DNA from: Lichenicoccus sp965276875
GTDB taxonomy: Bacteria; Pseudomonadota; Alphaproteobacteria; Acetobacterales; Acetobacteraceae
Length of the DNA stretch: 64,000 nucleotides
NCBI RefSeq assembly: GCF_965276875.1
Contig: NZ_OZ255701.1
Location: forward strand, 1,488,001 to 1,552,000
Direction of reading: 5' to 3'
The position numbers were made by a program, and so were the translations under genes. The notes below the pieces were generated by a model. The model did not search any database and was not told where the DNA came from. It saw nothing but the letters and a program-made list of their open reading frames with translations. This document shows positions 52,630-60,453 of the stretch, one piece after another. The number at the start of each line of letters is the position of its first letter. The first letter of the stretch is position 1.

Positions 52630-52854
52630 CTACATGCCGCCGCCGAACCCACCCTGCACGCTGCCACCGCCCGCCCGGCGTGCGTGCGACGGCAACGCAC
52701 TGGAAGCCGGCGCGTCCGGAGCGCGCACGCTGTCGGCGGGAGCCAGGTAGAACGGGCTGTCATGGTGCACAGGCGCTGACGTCGAACAGCAGCTCAGAGC
52801 CAGGCACGATGCAGCCAGCATAACAATGTATCGCCGTTGCGACACCGCCCTCAA
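52630..52854 (-). CDS. Small lipoprotein-like protein
   Basis: The 74-residue product has a signal region (AVSQRRYIVMLAASCLALSCC) ending in Cys pairs that could be a lipobox, then a Pro/Ser/Gly-rich mature part. A TTG start at 52854 overlaps the preceding stop as TTGA; GTG 52845 or ATG 52821 are alternatives. No family is recognised. It is likely translated with the small membrane protein before it. Confidence 0.5.
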   Translation of the reverse strand: MRAVSQRRYIVMLAASCLALSCCSTSAPVHHDSPFYLAPADSVRAPDAPASSALPSHARRAGGGSVQGGFGGGM

Positions 52855-53000
52855 ACGATATTGACCCAGCGCGCGGGATCATCGCCGCCGTCGGTTTGCT
52901 CCTCGACGTCACGGTCGAGCAGACCGACGAGCGCGATGATGCCGATGCCCAGCAACAGCACCGAGGCCATGACCAGAGCAACGGTCCATAATGATCCCAT
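52851..53000 (-). CDS. Small single-pass membrane protein, unknown function
   Basis: The 49-residue peptide has one strong membrane segment (VALVMASVLLLGIGIIALVGLL) followed by an acidic tail RDVEEQTDGGDDPARW. ATG 53000 is preceded by AAGGGA; ATG 53009 is an alternative. The open frame further upstream runs through the tRNA-Arg gene and is not coding. The small lipoprotein-like gene overlaps its stop. Function is unknown. Confidence 0.55.
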   Translation of the reverse strand: MGSLWTVALVMASVLLLGIGIIALVGLLDRDVEEQTDGGDDPARWVNIV

Positions 53001-53097
53001 ATCCTGCATTCCCTTCGCTTTCGCGGAGGAAGCTAAACCATGCAATGGGCTCAAAATGTGGCGAACGTCACCCGTTCTGTAGCGAAGTGCGTCAGCT

Positions 53098-53174
53098 TGG
53101 CGGACCCGAAAGGATTCGAACCTTCGGCCTTCGCCTTCGGAGGGCGACGCTCTATCCAGCTGAGCTACGGGTCC
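53098..53174 (-). tRNA. tRNA-Arg (anticodon CCG)
   Basis: Read on the minus strand, the acceptor GGACCCG (from 53174) pairs with CGGGTCC, then G and the encoded CCA end at 53098. The D-arm is TAGCTCAGCTGGATAGAGC, the anticodon stem TCGCC/GGCGA holds the loop CTCCGAA with CCG, and the T-arm is GTTCGAATC. It reads CGG. A TTGGCA and TAAGCA pair, 17 bases apart (53208-53213 and 53185-53190 on the plus strand), may be its promoter. Confidence 0.96.
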
Positions 53175-53222
53175 GGCAAGGCCGTGCTTATCGTGAACCG
53201 CGCCGCCTGCCAAGCCGCCGGC

Positions 53223-54305
53223 TCACCCGCCGTCGGCAAGATCATCGAGATTGGCCGGCAACAGCGCCGGCACCGCGGCGTCCCAGGGCGCGCCCGCGAC
53301 CCAGGCAGCGGCCGCCACGTCCGCGCCGGAGGGCAACGCCCGGCCGGCTGACGACATCCACGCCACCATATCATCGATCACCTGCGCGCGATCATGGTCG
53401 CGTAGCAGCAGATGATAGCCGTGCGCATAATAGGCGCGCCGTGCCCCCGCCGGCAGCGCGGCCCAGCTCGCCGCCATTGCCGCCGGTGGCACCAGGTCGT
53501 CATGCGCGCCATAGCCGATCAGCACACGGCCGCGCATATGCGGGGCACACGCCGCCGCGCGCGTCATCAGATGCACCAGCCCGCGCAACGCCCCCGTCCG
53601 GGTCGACGTCAATGTCAGCGGATCGTAGGACAGGCGCACCAGGGCCGCGATATTGTCGCTCGCTTGCACCTTGAAGGGCAAATTGCGCCCGGTCAGGTGC
53701 CAATCCGGCGCAAACGTCGCGGCCGCCCAGAGCGAGGCGGTCAGGAGCGGGCTCATTTCGGTGCTGCTCCAGACCGCCGGCGCCAGCAACACGAAGCCGG
53801 CGATAGGCGGCCGGTCGCGCCGTGCCGCCAGGCACATCGCCACTGCCCCACCCATGCTCTCACCCATCACATAGACCGGCAGGCCAGGATGCGTGCGCGC
53901 CGCCAGGCTGACCATCTCCGCCGCGTCCGACACCAGCCGGCCAGTCCCCGGCCAACGCCCCCGGTCAGGCGCCTCACCGAAGCCGCGCTGGTCCGGCGCA
54001 TAGACCGCGATGCCGCGCACGGCCAGCATCGGGCCGGGGATCTCGAAGGCGTCGCGGCTATCGTCCATGCCGTGCAACGCCAGCACCACCGCGCGCACCG
54101 GACGCTTCCCCGGCCAGACACGCAGCGGAATACGGGCACCATCCGACAGCGTCCAGACCAGGTCCGGCGGCACCAGGCGCCGATCCGGCGCGGTTATCAC
54201 GATCACGGACCGATGAAGCGGCACACCGTTTGTGCAGCCGGCCAGTGCCAGGCAGACGGCCAGGAACAGGGGGAGGTATGAAAATGCACCCGGCCTGCGT
54301 ATCAT
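53223..54305 (-). CDS. Lipoprotein alpha/beta hydrolase (lysophospholipase-like)
   Basis: The 360-residue protein has a lipoprotein signal with LALAGC near residue 24, so it is probably membrane-anchored in the periplasm. The alpha/beta hydrolase core has VVLALHGMDDSRDAFE, the nucleophile Ser in MGESMGGAVAM, Asp in GAHDDLVPP and His in YAHGYHLLLRDHD. It resembles PldB-like monoglyceride lipases or lysophospholipases. ATG 54305 follows a strong AAGGAGG. It is divergent from the zinc-finger gene at 54337, with 31 bases between. Confidence 0.88.
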   Translation of the reverse strand: MIRRPGAFSYLPLFLAVCLALAGCTNGVPLHRSVIVITAPDRRLVPPDLVWTLSDGARIPLRVWPGKRPVRAVVLALHGMDDSRDAFEIPGPMLAVRGIAVYAPDQRGFGEAPDRGRWPGTGRLVSDAAEMVSLAARTHPGLPVYVMGESMGGAVAMCLAARRDRPPIAGFVLLAPAVWSSTEMSPLLTASLWAAATFAPDWHLTGRNLPFKVQASDNIAALVRLSYDPLTLTSTRTGALRGLVHLMTRAAACAPHMRGRVLIGYGAHDDLVPPAAMAASWAALPAGARRAYYAHGYHLLLRDHDRAQVIDDMVAWMSSAGRALPSGADVAAAAWVAGAPWDAAVPALLPANLDDLADGG

Positions 54306-54336
54306 CCCGCCTCCTTGCACTCATCCGGACCCCAGC

Positions 54337-54552
54337 ATGGCCTTCGGCGCGTCCACTCCTACTCCGCAACTTGGCGAAGTCGAGACACTGGTGGTGACCA
54401 GCCGCGTGGTCGCCTGTGATGGCGATGGCGGCGCGCTCGGCCATCCGCGTGTCTGGCTGCGGATCGTCGAGAAGCAGACCTTCTGCCCATATTGCTCGCG
54501 TCTCTACGTGCTCGACCCTCTGGCCCAAGAGAGCAGCGACTCTGGACACTGA
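54337..54552 (+). CDS. Zinc-finger CHCC-type protein
   Basis: The 71-residue protein has the zf-CHCC pattern: VACDGDGGALGHPRVWLRI and TFCPYCSRLYVL, matching the bacterial relatives of the complex I NDUFS6 zinc domain. The Cys, His and two further Cys positions are present. It begins at ATG 54337 and overlaps the start of polA by 11 bases. A link to complex I is not shown by neighbours. Confidence 0.83.
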   Translation: MAFGASTPTPQLGEVETLVVTSRVVACDGDGGALGHPRVWLRIVEKQTFCPYCSRLYVLDPLAQESSDSGH

Positions 54553-57286
54553 GAACTCAACCACCCTGCGCGACGCCCATCTGGTCCTGATCGACGGCTC
54601 AGGGTTCATCTTCCGCGCCTTCCATGCCTTGCCGCCGATGACCAGGGCGGACGGCGTTCCGGTCAACGCCGTATTCGGCTTCACCAACATGATTGCCCGC
54701 TTCCTGCGCGATCATGTCGGCACCCACCTGGCAGTGATCTTCGATGCCGGCAGACAGACGTTCCGCAACGACCTCTACGCCGACTACAAGGCACACCGGC
54801 CGGAGCCGCCCGAGGAACTGGTGCCGCAATTCGCCCTGGTGCGCGAGGCAACGGCGGCGTTTGGCATCCCGTCCATCGAGCTCGAAGGCTGGGAGGCGGA
54901 CGACCTGATCGCCGCCTACGCGCGCGCCATCGACGAAGCCGGCGGCCGCTGCACCATCGTCTCGTCCGACAAGGACCTGATGCAGTTGATCCGACCGAAT
55001 GTCGGCATGCTCGATCCGATCAAGCAAAAGCCGATTGGGGCTACCGAGGTGCGCGAGAAGTTTGGCGTGGCACCCGACAAGGTCGTCGAGGTGCAGGCGC
55101 TGATGGGCGATCCCGTCGACAACGTGCCCGGCGTGCCCGGCATCGGCCCGAAGAACGCGAGCAGCCTCGTCGCCGAGTTCGGGGACCTCGAGGCGATCCT
55201 CGCCGCCGCCCCGGCAATGAAGCCCTCGAAGCGGCGCGACGCCCTGATCGCGCATGCCGAGGCGGCTCGGCTGTCGCGCCGGCTTGTGATCCTGCGCGAC
55301 GACGCGCCGCTGCCGCTGCCGATCGCGCAGCTCGTCATGGCCGAGCCCGATCCGCCGCGTCTCGCCGCCTGGCTAAGCGCGATGGGCTTTCGCTCGATCC
55401 AGCAGCGCCTTGGCCTTGACGCCCCAACACCCGCGGAGCCGCCGCCCGCTCCGACCCAGGGCACGGCGTTCGGCAGCTACGAGACCGTCACCACTCTCGA
55501 CGCACTAAGCGGCTGGATCGACGCGGCACGCAGCGCCGGCACCTGCGCGCTGGACACCGAGACCGACGGGCTCGATCCAATGCGCGCGGCCTTGGTCGGC
55601 TTCTCGCTCGCGACCGCGCCCGGCCGCGCCTGCTACGTGCCGCTACGCCATGAAGGCGACCTGGAAAACCCGGTGAGCGCCCAGCTCGACACCGCTGCCG
55701 CACTGGCCGTCCTCGCCCCACTCCTCACCGACCCCGGCACGCTGAAGATCTTCCACAACGCCAAGTTCGACCTGCTGGTGCTCGAACGTGCCGGCGCCCC
55801 ACGCGCCAGCCCGGTCGACGACACCATGCTGATCTCCTACGCCATGGAGGCCGGCAGCCACGGCCACGGCATGGACGAACTGGCCGCGCGTCATCTCGGC
55901 CACACGCCGACCACCTACGACCAGGTGACCGGCACCGGGCGCAACCGCATCAGCTTCGCGCGTGTGCCGCTCGCACGCGCCACCGACTACGCCGCCGAGG
56001 ATGCCGACGTCACCCTGCGGCTATGGCAGACGCTGCGCCCGTTGCTCGCGCCAAACCGCGCACTGGCCCTCTACGAACAGCTCGAACGGCCGCTCGTCCG
56101 CGTGCTGGCCGACATGGAGCAGACCGGGATCGCCGTGGACGCGACCGAGCTGCGCCGTCTGTCCGCCGATTTCGCAGCCCGCATGGCGACGATGGAAACC
56201 GAGATCCACGCCCTCGCCAACCGCCCCTTCAATCTCGGCAGCGCCAAGCAGCTCGGCGAAATCCTGTTCGATGAGATGGCCCTGCCCGGCGGCAAACGCA
56301 TGAAGACCGGCGCCTGGGGCACGGACTCGTCGGTGCTGCAGTCGCTCGCCGAACAAGGCCACACGCTGCCGGCGCGGATCCTCGACTGGCGCCAGCTCGC
56401 AAAGCTGAAATCAACCTACGCCGACGCCCTCGTCGACGAAATCAACCCCATAAGCCACCGCGTCCACACCTCGTTCCAGATGGCGATCACCACCACCGGA
56501 CGGCTCTCCTCGAACGAGCCCAACCTGCAGAACATCCCGATCCGTACCGAGGAGGGCGGCCGCATACGCCGCGCCTTCATCGCCGCCCCCGGCCATGTTC
56601 TGGTCTCCGCCGATTACTCGCAGATCGAGCTGCGCCTGCTGGCCCATGTCGCCGACATCCCAGCCCTGCGCGACGCCTTCGCCACCGGCCAGGACATCCA
56701 CGCCCGCACCGCGAGCGAAGTGTTCGGCGTGCCGATCGACGGCATGGATCCGCTCACCCGAAGACGCGCCAAGGCGATCAATTTCGGCATCATCTACGGC
56801 ATCAGCGCCTTCGGCCTGGGCCGGCAACTCGGCATTCCACCCGGTGAGGCGCGCGCCTATATCGACGCCTATTTCGCCCGCTACCCCGGTATCCGCGCCT
56901 ACATGGACAGCACCCGCGAGGAGGCCCGCACGCACGGCTTCGTGCTAACCCCTTTCGGCCGGCGCTGCTGGGTGCCGGGCATCGCCGACAAGAACCCGGG
57001 CCGCCGCGGCTACGCCGAACGCCAGGCCAGCAACGCCCCGCTGCAAGGCGGTGCCGCCGACATTATCAAGCGTGCCATGGTGCGCATGCCCGCCGCACTG
57101 CGCGAGGCGCGTCTGAGTGCGCGCATGCTGCTGCAGGTCCACGACGAATTGCTGTTTGAGGCGCCCGACGCCGAAGCCGAGCCGCTCTGCGCCTTACTCC
57201 GACAGGTCATGGAAGGGGCCGCAAGCCTTACCGTTCCGCTCGTCGTTGAAACCGGAATTGGCACGAACTGGGCCAACGCGCACTGA
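54542..57286 (+). CDS. polA: DNA polymerase I
   Basis: The 914-residue enzyme has all three Pol I modules. The 5'-3' exonuclease (about 1-300) starts LVLIDGSGFIFRAFHALPP. The 3'-5' proofreading domain (about 310-510) keeps the DxE motif in ALDTETDGLD. The polymerase (about 530-914) shows motif A DYSQIELRLLAH, motif B RRAKAINFGIIYG and motif C LQVHDELLFE. The start is unusual: no ATG, GTG or TTG is near the natural N-terminus. A CTG at 54542, 8 bases after AAGAGAG, fits best. The alternative is an in-frame GTG far inside the zinc-finger gene. The two genes overlap by 11 bases. Confidence 0.95.
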   Translation: MDTENSTTLRDAHLVLIDGSGFIFRAFHALPPMTRADGVPVNAVFGFTNMIARFLRDHVGTHLAVIFDAGRQTFRNDLYADYKAHRPEPPEELVPQFALVREATAAFGIPSIELEGWEADDLIAAYARAIDEAGGRCTIVSSDKDLMQLIRPNVGMLDPIKQKPIGATEVREKFGVAPDKVVEVQALMGDPVDNVPGVPGIGPKNASSLVAEFGDLEAILAAAPAMKPSKRRDALIAHAEAARLSRRLVILRDDAPLPLPIAQLVMAEPDPPRLAAWLSAMGFRSIQQRLGLDAPTPAEPPPAPTQGTAFGSYETVTTLDALSGWIDAARSAGTCALDTETDGLDPMRAALVGFSLATAPGRACYVPLRHEGDLENPVSAQLDTAAALAVLAPLLTDPGTLKIFHNAKFDLLVLERAGAPRASPVDDTMLISYAMEAGSHGHGMDELAARHLGHTPTTYDQVTGTGRNRISFARVPLARATDYAAEDADVTLRLWQTLRPLLAPNRALALYEQLERPLVRVLADMEQTGIAVDATELRRLSADFAARMATMETEIHALANRPFNLGSAKQLGEILFDEMALPGGKRMKTGAWGTDSSVLQSLAEQGHTLPARILDWRQLAKLKSTYADALVDEINPISHRVHTSFQMAITTTGRLSSNEPNLQNIPIRTEEGGRIRRAFIAAPGHVLVSADYSQIELRLLAHVADIPALRDAFATGQDIHARTASEVFGVPIDGMDPLTRRRAKAINFGIIYGISAFGLGRQLGIPPGEARAYIDAYFARYPGIRAYMDSTREEARTHGFVLTPFGRRCWVPGIADKNPGRRGYAERQASNAPLQGGAADIIKRAMVRMPAALREARLSARMLLQVHDELLFEAPDAEAEPLCALLRQVMEGAASLTVPLVVETGIGTNWANAH

Positions 57287-57955
57287 TCAAGACGTTCTGG
57301 CATTCCACTGGTGTGCGATCGCTGTTCTTTCCCGTGGGCAACTGGGTTGAGCCACCCTCCGGCACCTACGGCGCCGATACGCCAGCCTCCAAGCGACGCA
57401 TCCTGAGCCTTATCAGGTCTCGGGTTTCCGGAGACGCTGGCTGTTCCGACGGTCGCACCGGCAAGCCACGAGGACCTTACCCGGGTCCACACACAGGCCT
57501 ACCTGGACGAGTTCAAGCGCGTAAGCGACTCCGGCGGCGGCGACCTCGGCATGCTCGCGCCGCTCGCCCAAGCCGGATACGCGTTCGAGCGACTGGTCGT
57601 GCCGGCTGTGCGAGACTTCAAGCCGGACCTCATCATCGTCGGCAGCGGCCTGGATGCCAACATCATCGACCCACTCTCGCGCCTGCTTTTGCATAGCGAC
57701 AGCTACCGTGAATTGGCGACCATGATGATGACGCTCGCGGGCGAAGTCTGCGGCGGCCGATTGGCGATGATCCAAGAGGCTTACGTGCCATTCTGCGGGC
57801 TCGCCATCATGGAGACCCTGGCGGCCCATAGAACCAAAGTCGCCGATCCGGCACTCGAGATTTTTCAAGGCTGGCAGCCGAGCGAGCGGTTCGATGCGTA
57901 TGCGCGAGGCGTCATCGACGATTACGCCTCCAGCTTGGCCCATTCAGCCGTTTAG
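57287..57955 (+). pseudogene. Histone-deacetylase-family gene remnant, frameshifted and internally deleted
   Basis: The region just after polA encodes pieces of a class II histone-deacetylase-like amidohydrolase in two frames. The first frame gives TFWHSTGVRSLFFPVGNW and DTPASKRRI, the N-terminus of the family. At about 57411 the frame shifts, continuing as SGLGFPETLAVPTVAPASHEDL, RVHTQAYLDEFKRV and SDSGGGDLG. It then jumps directly into the C-terminal part: FERLVVPAVRDFKPDLIIVGSG, CGGRLAM and VPFCGLAIMETL. The whole centre, including the catalytic HH and metal-binding motifs, is missing. No start codon is clear. It is therefore treated as non-functional. Confidence 0.78.
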
Positions 57956-58037
57956 AAGAAAACTAAGCGGCGATCGTCGCGTAATCGGCTGTCTGTGTTT
58001 ATTGAGGGGATGACGAAGCCATCCAGCAAAATTATTG

Positions 58038-58544
58038 CTACCTACATAGACTTTGTATCCGACCTCCATGATCTGAGTTGTCTTTGTAGCCGTTCAGTAA
58101 CAGGCGCTTTAGGCTGGCCATCCCCGCTTCCGAAATATCCGCTATTCTCCATCCCCTGCCGACAGGAACAAGAGTAAATCTAACCGTTTCCCTCTTCGAT
58201 AGATTGCGGAAAGTTGCTTTTAAATATCGAAATTCATAAGAACCATTTGTTTGCTCGATACGTAACCTGGAAAAATTGCCAAAGTCCTGGCAGTTACATA
58301 TGGGATCCCAATCGACATAACCCGCATCTCCAAGCACTTGCTGATTATCCAGCTTAAGCAGATAAGTCAGACAACCATCAAACTTCTCTGAGAGATCCCG
58401 CCCGATTTGATAGGCATGATCCCCATAGATATACGGTGCATAGAGCTCGTTGATGAAGACCTTCGGATCAGGATTACTGAAACTGTATCCTACTAGTGCC
58501 GTGCCACTCAGGATGACAGCTGCAGCGACGAAAAAAGGAACCAT
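58038..58544 (-). CDS. DUF3828-like exported protein in low-GC DNA
   Basis: The 168-residue product has an N-terminal hydrophobic signal or anchor (MVPFFVAAAVILSGTALVGYSF). The mature part includes VFINELYAPYIYGDHAYQIG, DWDPICNCQDFGNF and FRYLKATFRN, which fits the DUF3828 secreted family (conserved CNCQ near the middle). The local sequence is visibly A/T-richer than the surrounding genes, a sign of horizontal origin. The start is uncertain; an upstream frame to 58631 is open. Function is unknown, possibly an anti-toxin-like or inhibitor protein as for some DUF3828 members; this is speculative. Confidence 0.6.
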   Translation of the reverse strand: MVPFFVAAAVILSGTALVGYSFSNPDPKVFINELYAPYIYGDHAYQIGRDLSEKFDGCLTYLLKLDNQQVLGDAGYVDWDPICNCQDFGNFSRLRIEQTNGSYEFRYLKATFRNLSKRETVRFTLVPVGRGWRIADISEAGMASLKRLLLNGYKDNSDHGGRIQSLCR

Positions 58545-58662
58545 GGCCGATCGATCGAGAACCGCTTGTCCGAGGCCAGCATAAAGCCGGACACGCAGAA
58601 CGCCAACACGTTTTTGCAACGGATCGGTCAATCCATCACCGGCGGATGACGCCCGCTAGAGC

Positions 58663-58749
58663 ACTGCGGCGGTCGGCTGGCGATGCTTCCGTGCCATTCT
58701 GCGGGCTTGCAATCATGGAGACCCTGGCCGCCCATACAACCCAAGTTGC
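58663..58749 (+). pseudogene. Second copy of deacetylase C-terminal fragment
   Basis: This stretch repeats, with scattered mismatches and a short deletion, bases 57748-57843 of the deacetylase remnant. The readable peptide is VPFCGLAIMETLAAH in both copies. It is not part of any open gene and lies just before the convergent oxidoreductase stop. It may come from a second degraded paralogue or from a duplication flanking the DUF3828-like insert. Confidence 0.65.
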
Positions 58750-58773
58750 GTTGACCCGCCCGTCAAACGCGCT

Positions 58774-59730
58774 TCATATAACACGGAGCACCTGCTTGCC
58801 GCATCGACCTCCGGCTTCCATGGCGCGGTGAGCGTCGGCAACATTGGACAGAAAATGGACCTGGTCGACGATCGGCTTGACCGATCCGTCCTTGACGTAG
58901 TTGGCGAGATCGGTCAGCAACCCGGTGTTGGGCTTGTCGCTGAAAAAGCGCACGCGGCGTTCGCCATGAACCCGTGACCAGGCGAAGTAAGCCATCGATG
59001 TGAGCGGGTGCTTGAGGTCGGGCACAATGGCGATCATCCGGCCAGTCAGCGTGAGCCGCCGTCGCCAGGCTCTCGGATTGCTGCCGACCGTATCCAGGAT
59101 GACGTCGAACGCGTCAAGACTGGCAGGTTCGGTGATCGCATAATCAAGTGCCACGTCGGCGCCCATCTCGCGGACGAAGCCGAGATTGGCGGCACTCGCC
59201 AAACCCGTCACATGGGCGCCGAGCGCATGTCCAAGCTGGATGGCGATACTGCCAACGCCGCCGCTTGCGCCGCGCACCAGCAGACGCTGGCCGGGCTTGA
59301 GTTTGCCCATGTCGCGCAAAGCCGTAATCACTGTCGAACCGACGACTGGAAGGGCCGCGGCTTCGACAAAGCCAAGGCCGACCGGAGAATGCGCGAGCTG
59401 CACCGGCTGCACACAAATCAGCTCCGCGGCACTCCCAAGCTGATGCAAGGGAAGAACTCCCCAGACGCGATCACCCGATTTGAACGCAGAGCCTGCCAGG
59501 GTGTCCACAACTTCGCCTGCGAAATCGAGACCCGTTCGCTTGGGAAATTTCCGTCCAGTGAAAATCTTCAGCGCGCCGGAGCGGGCGCCGACGTCATAAC
59601 CGTTTACGCTGGCAGCGTGTACACGAACGAGAACCTCTCCTGCCTTTGGTGACGGAGCATCGACGTGAGCCTCTCGAAGCACCTCGGGTCCGCCATAGCG
59701 GTCGTAAAGTGCTGCTCGGATTTTTGCCAA
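58774..59730 (-). CDS. Quinone-oxidoreductase-like zinc-independent alcohol dehydrogenase
   Basis: The 318-residue MDR-family protein has a GroES-like N-terminal domain (GPEVLREAHVDAPSPKAGEVLVRVHAASVNGYDVGARSG, then GLDFAGEVVD). The NAD(P)-binding domain shows LLVRGASGGVGSIAIQLGHALGAHV. Zinc-ligand residues of classical ADH are absent, as in quinone oxidoreductases. A TTG start at 59730 with GAGGAAG upstream is preferred to a longer frame. It is divergent from the TetR gene; paired palindromes lie between, so repression by that TetR is likely. Confidence 0.87.
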   Translation of the reverse strand: MAKIRAALYDRYGGPEVLREAHVDAPSPKAGEVLVRVHAASVNGYDVGARSGALKIFTGRKFPKRTGLDFAGEVVDTLAGSAFKSGDRVWGVLPLHQLGSAAELICVQPVQLAHSPVGLGFVEAAALPVVGSTVITALRDMGKLKPGQRLLVRGASGGVGSIAIQLGHALGAHVTGLASAANLGFVREMGADVALDYAITEPASLDAFDVILDTVGSNPRAWRRRLTLTGRMIAIVPDLKHPLTSMAYFAWSRVHGERRVRFFSDKPNTGLLTDLANYVKDGSVKPIVDQVHFLSNVADAHRAMEAGGRCGKQVLRVI

Positions 59731-59770
59731 GGCAACTTCCTCCCCTCGCCAAGCGCGATAAAAATGTGGT

Positions 59771-59811
59771 GGACCATCACCCTCATGGTCCGTTAAGTTA
59801 TGGCCTATAAC
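59771..59811. promoter_or_regulatory. Two palindromes between divergent oxidoreductase and TetR genes
   Basis: The first is GGACCAT-N7-ATGGTCC (59771-59777 and 59785-59791), perfectly symmetric. The second is GTTAT-N5-ATAAC (59797-59801 and 59807-59811), whose end overlaps a TATAAC. They lie between the starts at 59730 and 59857, the expected location of a TetR operator controlling both genes. Which palindrome is bound is not known. Confidence 0.6.
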
Positions 59812-59856
59812 ATGACATCCAGTTGGCCTGTCAACCACAAAGTCGGGAGCTATGAC

Positions 59857-60453
59857 ATGGCTGAAGAGCATCTGGCCAAGAAGGACCGCCCGCGTTACCA
59901 TCACGGCGACCTGCGTCGCGCATTGCTTCGGGTCGCTCGCGCGGAGATCAGCCGTCACGGCGCCCAGACTGTCTCTCTGACGTCACTGGCGCGGCTCGCC
60001 GGCGTGAGCCAGCCGGCGCCGTATCGCCATTTCCCCGATCGTGCGTCCCTGCTTGAAGCCGTTGCGGCGGAAGCCTTCGACGAACTGGCGGACACACTGA
60101 CCGACGCCATTACGCATCATGAGCCACGCGCGGCTTTGGCGAGCATCGCGCGTGCCTACCTGGCATTCGGAGACGCCAATATCGAAATTTATCGGCTGAT
60201 GTTCGCCTCCCGGCTGACGCCGGAGGCCCAGACCGGCAGCGATCTCGACGCCGCCTCCACCAAGGCCTTCGAGTTGCTGCGAACAGCGGTCACTACGATT
60301 GCGCCGGCGAACGCGGACGACGACGCCTACCTGCTATGGGCCCAGATGCACGGCCTGGTGATGCTGAAGGCTGACGGGTTCATCACGCGCCCCCTAGACA
60401 GTTTCACGGAGATGCTGTTTCGGTTTCGTGATGCGTCACTGACGTCGTGCTAA
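59857..60453 (+). CDS. TetR family regulator of the adjacent oxidoreductase
   Basis: The 198-residue protein has an N-terminal TetR helix-turn-helix: RYHHGDLRRALLRVARAEI, then TVSLTSLARLAGVSQPAPYRHF near residues 35-60. A C-terminal TetR_C-type domain (about 85-195) follows. The start at ATG 59857 (MAEEHLAKKD) is preferred over upstream in-frame starts that fall among the palindromes. It is divergent from the oxidoreductase and its stop overlaps the convergent EmrB-like gene by 4 bases. Auto- and cross-regulation is inferred. Confidence 0.88.
   Translation: MAEEHLAKKDRPRYHHGDLRRALLRVARAEISRHGAQTVSLTSLARLAGVSQPAPYRHFPDRASLLEAVAAEAFDELADTLTDAITHHEPRAALASIARAYLAFGDANIEIYRLMFASRLTPEAQTGSDLDAASTKAFELLRTAVTTIAPANADDDAYLLWAQMHGLVMLKADGFITRPLDSFTEMLFRFRDASLTSC

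Noticed and set aside
53001..53213. N-terminal extension of the small membrane protein reading through the tRNA-Arg gene
   Set aside because: The peptide is a translated tRNA (a common annotation artefact).
57313..57696. Separate 127-residue gene after polA
   Set aside because: Its first third is the N-terminus of the deacetylase remnant and the rest is out of frame.
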